From NCBI RefSeq assembly GCF_001984155.1, contig NZ_MTQO01000036.1, positions 62,001 to 126,000 of the forward strand: 64,000 nt of DNA. Direction: 5' to 3'. Origin of the DNA: Actinosynnema sp. ALI-1.44. Its GTDB lineage: Bacteria > Actinomycetota > Actinomycetes > Mycobacteriales > Pseudonocardiaceae. Positions 58,863 through 64,000 of the stretch are shown piece by piece. Both the position numbers and the translations under genes were made by a program. How positions within the stretch are numbered: position 1 is the first letter of the stretch; each line of letters begins with the position of its first letter. The notes below the pieces were generated by a model that was given only the letters and a program-made list of their open reading frames with translations, was not told the origin of the DNA and did no database searches.

Positions 58863-59629
58863 CCACCGGCATCCCCGTCGCGGGCAGCGGGCTCGCCCGG
58901 CACCGGCAGACTCTCCCGTTGTCCGAGGTGTTCGGTCCCACCTTCCAGGGGGAAGGCCCGTTCACCGGGTACCGGGCGCGGTTCGTCCGCCTCGGCGGCT
59001 GCAACCTGTCGTGCGGCACCGGCGACGCCCCGATGGTGTGCGACACCGAGTACACGTGGAACGCCGCGAAGTTCGACCTCGCCGTGGAGTGCCCGGAGAT
59101 CCGGACGAGCACCATCCTGGAGCGCGCCGGGCGCATCAGCGCACCGATCTCGGTCCTGACCGGCGGCGAACCGATGACCCACCAGCGCAAGCCCGCGTTC
59201 ACCGCGTTGCTGACCGGCTTGCGTGAGCTGGGTCAGGTGCACGTCGAGACCAACGGCACCATCCCGCCCACCCCGGCGGTCGGCGAACTGGTCGACCACT
59301 TCACGGTGTCGCCCAAGCTCGCCAACACCGGCGACCCGGCAGGCAGGCGGCTCAAACCCCGCGCACTGGCCGCGTTCGCCGCGGCGGCGCCGGGCAGGGC
59401 CGTGTTCAAGTTCGTGGCCGCGTCGCCCACCGATCTGACCGAAGTGGACAGACTCGTGTCGGAGTACTCGATCCCCCGCCGCGCGGTGTGGATCATGCCG
59501 GAAGGCCGCACCGCCGCCCGTGTGCTCGCGTGCCACCGATCGTTGGCGGACGCGATCCTCACGCGCGGTTACAACACCACGACCAGGCTGCACATGCTGC
59601 TGTGGCCAGAAGAGGACCGGGGACGATGA
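58859..59629 (+). CDS. queE: 7-carboxy-7-deazaguanine synthase, radical SAM, unusual Cys spacing
   Basis: 256 residues. EVFGPTFQGEGPFTGYRARF and VRLGGCNLSC at the N-terminus, SVLTGGEPMTHQ and HVETNGTIPP later, all QueE landmarks. The cluster motif is CNLSC followed by eight residues and then CDTEYTW, that is C-X3-C-X8-C rather than the common C-X3-C-X2-C. GTG start at 58859 (GTGA overlap with queD). It rearranges carboxytetrahydropterin to 7-carboxy-7-deazaguanine with SAM and an iron-sulfur cluster. Confidence 0.9.
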   Translation: MTTGIPVAGSGLARHRQTLPLSEVFGPTFQGEGPFTGYRARFVRLGGCNLSCGTGDAPMVCDTEYTWNAAKFDLAVECPEIRTSTILERAGRISAPISVLTGGEPMTHQRKPAFTALLTGLRELGQVHVETNGTIPPTPAVGELVDHFTVSPKLANTGDPAGRRLKPRALAAFAAAAPGRAVFKFVAASPTDLTEVDRLVSEYSIPRRAVWIMPEGRTAARVLACHRSLADAILTRGYNTTTRLHMLLWPEEDRGR

Positions 59630-60216
59630 CACTGACCGACCCAGCACTGGATCTGGACGTCCGGGCCCGCGCCGAGGACGGCGTCCGCGCCCTGCTCGAA
59701 CTCGCCGGGGAGAACCCGAACAGGGCCGGTCTCGCCAGGACGCCAACCAGGTTCGTCGACGCGATGCTGGAGATGACAGCGGCTCCGGGCGATCCGGCCC
59801 AGTTCCTCGCCGTCCAGTTCGAGGACGTCGGGCCGGTCGACGAGATGGTCCACCTCGGACCGATTCCGTTCACTTCGGTGTGCGAACACCACATCCTGCC
59901 GTTCACCGGCCACGCCTGGGTCGCCTACCTGCCCAGCGCGGGACGAGTGGTCGGCCTGTCCAAGCTCGCCCGGCTCGTCGAGCACTACGCCCGCCGGCTC
60001 CAGGTCCAGGAACGCCTCACCGGCCAGATCGCGGACACCCTGATCGACCACCTCAACCCACGCGGCGCCGGAGTGATCCTGCGTGCCACCCACGCGTGCA
60101 TGGCGCAACGCGGCATCAGCAAACCCGACGCGGTCATGACCACCTCGGCGCTCCGCCGTGCCTTTCGTGAGCAGCCCGCTGCCAGAGCGGAGTTCCTGGC
60201 GTTCGCAACACCTTGA
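59626..60216 (+). CDS. folE: GTP cyclohydrolase I
   Basis: 196 residues with the FolE signatures FTSVCEHHILPFTGHAWVAY, GLSKLARLVEHYARRLQVQE, RLTGQIADTL and HACMAQRGISKP; the zinc Cys/His residues are present. It provides dihydroneopterin triphosphate for the preQ0 pathway. The ATG at 59626 overlaps the queE stop. A pathway-dedicated folE inside a que operon is typical of 7-deazapurine secondary-metabolite loci (such as the toyocamycin cluster) rather than of general folate synthesis. Confidence 0.93.
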   Translation: MTLTDPALDLDVRARAEDGVRALLELAGENPNRAGLARTPTRFVDAMLEMTAAPGDPAQFLAVQFEDVGPVDEMVHLGPIPFTSVCEHHILPFTGHAWVAYLPSAGRVVGLSKLARLVEHYARRLQVQERLTGQIADTLIDHLNPRGAGVILRATHACMAQRGISKPDAVMTTSALRRAFREQPAARAEFLAFATP

Positions 60217-60282
60217 CCACCGGTGCCCGAATTCCGCATTTGTGCGGGAACGCCCGCACGGCTCGACCGATACCATCGCACC

Positions 60283-60657
60283 ATGTTGGCCGACTCCGCC
60301 GAACTCGTGGTGGCAGCGCTGGGAGCAGGCGCCGCGGCAGGCGTGTCCGACACCGCGTCGACAGCCGTCAAGGACGCCTATTCCGGGTTGAAGTCCCTGA
60401 CACGCAAGGCGTTGCGCCGCGACGGACGGGACGGTGAGCGGTTGCTCGCCGATCCGACCGCGCACCGCGACGAGCTCGTCGCGGCACTGACCACAGTGGA
60501 CGCGGAGCCCGATGTCGACCTGGTGGCCGCGGCGAAGACCGTGCTGCACCTGACCGGGCACATCGACCAACGCGGGAAGTACGTCGTCGACGTGCACGAC
60601 AACAAGGGTGTGCAAGTGGGCGACGGAAACACCATGACTGTCAGCCTCGACGACTAG
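60283..60657 (+). CDS. Small Bell-like effector with C-terminal RHIM-like amyloid motif
   Basis: 124 residues. A hydrophobic, glycine/alanine-rich first helix (LVVAALGAGAAAGVSDTAS) is followed by helical AVKDAYSGLKSLTRKALRRD and a second amphipathic stretch. This matches, as far as I recall it, the Bell-type domain found next to bacterial NLR proteins and compared with membrane-damaging HeLo/MLKL domains. The last 16 residues contain KGVQVGDGNTM (motif VQVGDGN at residues 110-116), the RHIM-like core V-Q-V-G. The same seven residues occur near the N-terminus of the NB-ARC/TPR protein encoded 9 bases downstream. Predicted cell-death or membrane effector triggered by amyloid templating. Confidence 0.7.
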   Translation: MLADSAELVVAALGAGAAAGVSDTASTAVKDAYSGLKSLTRKALRRDGRDGERLLADPTAHRDELVAALTTVDAEPDVDLVAAAKTVLHLTGHIDQRGKYVVDVHDNKGVQVGDGNTMTVSLDD

Positions 60658-60666
60658 GCCGCCGCT

Positions 60667-62970
60667 GTGAACCAGCGCCCTTCCACGTGGGGTGGCGAAC
60701 AGCGACAGTCCAGGCTGAGCGCGTTCCTCGGCATCGACGTGCGGCACAACACCGGCGTCCAGGTCGGGGACGGGAACACGCAGATCATCCAAGCCGCGCC
60801 GCGGCTGGTGACGTGGCCCGCGCGGGTCGGCTTCCCACCCGTCGTCGCCGACCGGTACCAGGACCGGCACACCGCCCCGGAGTTCACCGCGCCGGAGGTG
60901 GTGCTCACCGGGCTGGGTGGCGTCGGCAAGACCCAGCTCGCCGCCCGGCACGCCAGGAAGGCGTGGGGAGACCAGGAACTCGACCTGGCGGTCTGGATCA
61001 ACGCGGTCACGCGATCGGCGGTGGTCGCTGGTTACGCCGAGGCGGCCGTCCGCGCGATCGAGGGGACCGACCAGCGCGCCGCGCGGCGGAATCCCGAGCA
61101 GGTGGCGAGGGCGCTGCTGGCCTGGCTGGGAACGACCCGGCTGCGGTGGCTGATCGTCCTGGACGATCTGCGGGATCCCACCGACATGCGCGGCTGGTGG
61201 CCACCCCGTACCGCCACCGGGCAAGTGCTTGTCACCACGCGCAGGCGTGACGCGTCCCTGGTGCGGGAGGGGTGGCAACTCGTCGAAGTCGACGTGTTCA
61301 CGGAGTCCGAGTCGGTGTCCTATCTGAGTGCGAAGATCCCCGACCAGGCGGAGTCCGAGCACGTGCGCGGTCTCGCCGACGACCTCGGGCACCTGCCGCT
61401 CGCGCTGGCGCAGGCCGCGGCGTTCATCGCCGACAAGCCCCTGCTCGACCTCGCCGCGTACCGGTCGAGGCTGGCCGACCGGCGCAAGACGCTGGCCCAG
61501 GTCATGCCCGCGGCGACGGAGGTGCCCGACGAGTACCGGGACACGGTGGCCGCGACCTGGTCGCTGTCGATCGAGCACGCGAACGGCCTGCGACCGGAAG
61601 GCCTCGCGCGGCCGGTTCTGGAGCTGGCGTGCCTTCTCGATCCAGCCGGGATCCCCACGAAGGTGTTCACGTTCAGCGCGGTCTGCGGTTACCTCCGCAG
61701 GTTGTTGGCACAGGACGTCGACGCCGACACCGTCGCCGACGCGCTCGGGTGCCTGCACCGGCTCAGCCTGATCACCCTCGACAAGAACGACCGGGTACGA
61801 CGTGTCCGGGTGCACGCACTCGTCCAACGGGCCACACGGGACACGTTGGCGCCCGAACGCCTGCCCTTCCTCGCGCGCGCCGCCGCGGACGCGCTGCTGG
61901 AGATCTGGCCGGAGATAGAGACCGACACACCCCTTGCTCACGCGTTGCGGGCGAACACCGACGTGCTCTACAGCCATGCGTCGGCGCACTTGTGGGCCTC
62001 CGGCGGGCATCCGGTGCTGTTCAGAGCTGTGCGGTCGCTTGGCGAGGCAGGTCTGTTGGCCGCGGCCATCGACTATGCCGTGCGGCTGCGCGACGACGCT
62101 CGTCAGCACCTGGCGGCCGATCATCCCGACGCGATGGAGACACGGCAGAGCGTCGCCTACTGGCGGGGTGAAGCGGGAGACGCGGCCGGCGCCGTGAGTG
62201 AGCTCAAGACGTTGCTGGTCGACCACCAGCGCGTGCTGGGACCGGACCACCCCGCCACACTCACCACCCGCCACAACCTCGCCCGCTGGCGCGGCGAAAC
62301 CGGAGACACCGCAGTCGCCGTCGCAGAATTCGAAACACTGCTGGTCGATCGGCGGCGGGTGCTGGGGCCGGATCACCCGCACACGCTCACCACCCGCTAC
62401 AACCTCGCCCGCTGGCGAGCCGAGACCGGAGACGTGGCCGGAGCAGTGGCGGAGTTGTCGAAACTGCTGGCCGACCGGCGGCGGGTGCTGGGCCCGGACC
62501 ACCCGCACACGCTCGCCACTCGGCACAACCTCGCACGGTGGCGTGCCGAATCGGGTGAACGGAACGAGGCTGTCCGGGAGCTTGAGGACCTGCTGGCGGA
62601 CCACCTGCGCGTACTGGGCCCGAACCACCCGGAGACGTTGACCAATCGGCACAACCTCGCTCTCTGGCGGGAGATGGCCGGAGCCCCGGACCGAGCCATG
62701 GCCGAATTGAAGGACGTCCTCGCGGACCGGCGGCGGGTGCTGGGTCCGGATCATCCCCACACGCTCACGACGCGCGGCCTGATCGCGCTGATGCTGGGCC
62801 GGGCGGGCGACGCGGCGCAGGCAGTGCGGGAGTTCGAATCGTTGCTCGACGACCAGCAACGGATCCTGGGACAGCACCATCCGCACACCACGACCACGCG
62901 CGGCGACCTCGCCCACTGGAAGTCACGGCTCCAGGCGCGTGACGGGGCGGCGGAGGTGGACGACACCTGA
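60667..62970 (+). CDS. NLR-like NB-ARC ATPase with TPR sensor and N-terminal RHIM-like motif
   Basis: 767 residues. Residues 1-50 are unstructured with TGVQVGDGNTQII (core at residues 31-37). The NB-ARC part has the P-loop VVLTGLGGVGKTQLAARHA (about 78-96), Walker B RWLIVLDDLRDP (about 160-171), a VLVTTRRRD sensor segment, and GHLPLALAQAA, the GLPLA-like motif. A winged-helix-like section is followed by seven TPR units of exactly 42 residues (from about 480 to the end). This is the architecture of a STAND/NLR immune sensor: ligand sensed by TPR, ATP-driven oligomerisation, then templating of the partner motif. GTG start at 60667, 9 bases after the effector gene. Confidence 0.85.
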   Translation: MNQRPSTWGGEQRQSRLSAFLGIDVRHNTGVQVGDGNTQIIQAAPRLVTWPARVGFPPVVADRYQDRHTAPEFTAPEVVLTGLGGVGKTQLAARHARKAWGDQELDLAVWINAVTRSAVVAGYAEAAVRAIEGTDQRAARRNPEQVARALLAWLGTTRLRWLIVLDDLRDPTDMRGWWPPRTATGQVLVTTRRRDASLVREGWQLVEVDVFTESESVSYLSAKIPDQAESEHVRGLADDLGHLPLALAQAAAFIADKPLLDLAAYRSRLADRRKTLAQVMPAATEVPDEYRDTVAATWSLSIEHANGLRPEGLARPVLELACLLDPAGIPTKVFTFSAVCGYLRRLLAQDVDADTVADALGCLHRLSLITLDKNDRVRRVRVHALVQRATRDTLAPERLPFLARAAADALLEIWPEIETDTPLAHALRANTDVLYSHASAHLWASGGHPVLFRAVRSLGEAGLLAAAIDYAVRLRDDARQHLAADHPDAMETRQSVAYWRGEAGDAAGAVSELKTLLVDHQRVLGPDHPATLTTRHNLARWRGETGDTAVAVAEFETLLVDRRRVLGPDHPHTLTTRYNLARWRAETGDVAGAVAELSKLLADRRRVLGPDHPHTLATRHNLARWRAESGERNEAVRELEDLLADHLRVLGPNHPETLTNRHNLALWREMAGAPDRAMAELKDVLADRRRVLGPDHPHTLTTRGLIALMLGRAGDAAQAVREFESLLDDQQRILGQHHPHTTTTRGDLAHWKSRLQARDGAAEVDDT
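62119..62915 (+). repeat. Tandem 126-base TPR-coding repeats
   Basis: The D-H-P codons of each unit start at 62119, 62245, 62371, 62497, 62623, 62749 and 62875, an exact 126-base period. Units 2-5 are the most alike (VLGPDHPHTLTTRHNLARW type); the first and last are diverged. The near-identical DNA is prone to unit gain or loss. Confidence 0.9.
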
Positions 62971-62984
62971 ACCGAAGGTGCGGG

Positions 62985-63030
62985 TCTCGAAAGTTCGAGG
63001 TCCCCGCTGTCCGGGGCGGGACTTTCGGGA
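62985..63030. terminator. Hairpin after the NLR gene
   Basis: TCTCGAAAGT pairs with ACTTTCGGGA (one G-T pair), with an inner CCCCG/CGGGG stem, 15 bases after the stop codon of the NLR gene. Confidence 0.6.
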
Positions 63031-63105
63031 AAACCCGATTGCCCCTTTCGAGCACTCCTGCCGAGCTGGGAATGCGGCTCACAAAACGCGTGGTTGACTC
63101 GATGG

Positions 63106-64000
63106 ATGGCCAAGCTCCGCGCGCTCGCGTCCACCGACATCCTCGTTTCCCCGCTCTGCCTGGGCGGCAACGTCTTCGGCTGGACAGCCGACAAGGAGCA
63201 GTCGTTCGCGGTGCTCGACGCCTTCGTCGCCGCAGGTGGCAACTTCGTGGACACCTCCGACTCGTACATGAACTACTTCCCCGAGCAGGGCAACGTGCCG
63301 GGCCAGTCCGAGACCATCATCGGCGAATGGCTCGCCGCCCGCGGCAACCGCGACGACGTGGTCATCGCCACCAAGGTGGGAGACCACCCGGACTACTTCG
63401 GGATCGCGCCCGCGACCATCAAGGCCGCTGTCGAGGAGTCCCTGCGGCGACTGGGCACCGACCACATCGACCTCTACTACATCCACTACGACCGGGACGA
63501 GTCCATTCCGGTGGACGACGTCATCGGCGCGCTCGACGAACTCGTGCAGGCGGGCAAGGTGCGCGCCCTCGGCGCCTCCAACATCAGTCCCGAACGGCTC
63601 TCCGCGTACCTGGCCTTCTCCGACCGCGAGGGCCTCGCCCGGTTCGCCGCCCTGCAGCCGCAGTACAACCTCATCTCGCGCGACACCTACGAGGGCCCGC
63701 GCCGGGACATCGTGCAGCGCGAAGGGCTGGCCTGCGTCCCGTACTTCGCCCTCGCTTCCGGTTTCCTGACCGGCAAGTACCGCCCGGGGCAGACCGTTGA
63801 GAACGTGCGCAACATCCCCGGCATGGCCGGCGGTTACGCGGACACCGAACGCGGCGCGAAGGTGCTCGGCGCGTTGGATCAGGTCGCGTCGGCGCGGGGT
63901 GTGGAGATCGCCACGGTGGCGCTGGCCTGGCTCGCGCAGCAACCGACTGTGACTTCTATGATCGCCTCCGCGCGCACCCCCGAGCAGTTGCCCGCGCAGT
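63106..64000 (+). CDS. Aldo/keto reductase, 3' end beyond window
   Basis: I translated from the ATG at 63106; 298 codons stay open to the window edge. It has the aldo/keto reductase pattern: LCLGGNVFGWTADKEQSFAV, GNFVDTSDSY with the catalytic Asp and Tyr, VIATKVGD with the Lys, and DHIDLYYIHYDRD with the His. Then come VRALGASNIS and LQPQYNLISRD, and the NADPH-binding end GVEIATVALAWLAQQPTVTS. An NADPH-dependent carbonyl reductase of broad specificity; no clear link to the NLR cassette. Only the last few dozen residues are missing. Confidence 0.9.
   Translation, partial: MAKLRALASTDILVSPLCLGGNVFGWTADKEQSFAVLDAFVAAGGNFVDTSDSYMNYFPEQGNVPGQSETIIGEWLAARGNRDDVVIATKVGDHPDYFGIAPATIKAAVEESLRRLGTDHIDLYYIHYDRDESIPVDDVIGALDELVQAGKVRALGASNISPERLSAYLAFSDREGLARFAALQPQYNLISRDTYEGPRRDIVQREGLACVPYFALASGFLTGKYRPGQTVENVRNIPGMAGGYADTERGAKVLGALDQVASARGVEIATVALAWLAQQPTVTSMIASARTPEQLPAQ

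Noticed and set aside
60283-60657. Effector as a toxin-antitoxin partner of the downstream gene
   Set aside because: The downstream protein is a large ATPase sensor, not an antitoxin, and the shared VQVGDGN motif points to amyloid signalling.
62119-62915. Regular repeats as a possible CRISPR array
   Set aside because: Period is 126 bases, in frame, and encodes TPR helices; no short repeat/spacer pattern.
59569-62916. 1115-codon minus-strand open frame across folE and the NLR gene
   Set aside because: It is the complement of the folE, effector and NB-ARC/TPR genes; its repeats (QHPPPV...) are the reverse frame of the TPR units, and it has no recognisable domain.

Overview
The window is very GC-rich and dense with short, coupled genes (many ATGA and GTGA stop/start overlaps). 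It carries polyketide, nonribosomal-peptide, type III PKS and P450 genes. This points to a filamentous actinomycete; a Pseudonocardiales-type genus (Amycolatopsis, Lentzea, Saccharothrix and similar) is an inference from gene style only.

Layout. 1-2364: N-terminal three quarters of a class II lanthipeptide synthetase (minus strand, running off the left edge). 2.4-7.5 kb: housekeeping and regulatory genes (DUF488, WYL regulator, DUF1062, a lipoprotein with a BPL_N-like domain, XRE/MmyB-type regulator, SDR). 7.7-26.3 kb: one uninterrupted minus-strand operon of 14 genes for an unrecognised hybrid metabolite. In transcription order it holds A-PCP, ACP, class III aminotransferase, hotdog thioesterase, FabZ-like protein, ketosynthase, half-length Cys-less ketosynthase, AMP-binding protein, A domain, C-PCP, KS-AT-ACP-TE, acyl-CoA dehydrogenase-ACP and two paralogous FAD oxidoreductases. 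A divergent KS-only PKS protein that looks like a module with its AT excised, and an MFS exporter, lie at 26.5-29.4 kb. Several of these enzymes have altered catalytic residues.

29.7-37.3 kb: small genes (DUF3140, a proline-rich peptide, a zinc-ribbon protein), an AraC regulator with a divergent FAD monooxygenase, a secreted S53 peptidase, and remnants of at least four decayed genes. 37.4-44.2 kb: a small secreted protein, a secreted lipase, and a PucR regulator divergent from an amidohydrolase/NCS1 permease pair. 44.2-51.2 kb: a tetrahydroxynaphthalene/flaviolin locus (type III PKS, CYP158-like P450, cupin, FAD monooxygenase in one operon) with an additional P450 and a YncE-like beta-propeller protein. 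51.3-57.2 kb: a second operon (PNPOx-like protein, A-PCP-thioester reductase, two P450s). Divergent from it is a complete preQ0 (7-cyano-7-deazaguanine) operon, queC-queD-queE-folE (57.7-60.2 kb).

60.3-63.0 kb: a two-gene cassette that looks like a bacterial NLR-type amyloid-signalling system. It consists of a small helical (Bell-like) protein and an NB-ARC/TPR protein, and the two share the same RHIM-like motif VQVGDGN. The window ends inside an aldo/keto reductase. No tRNA, rRNA, CRISPR array or insertion sequence was recognised.
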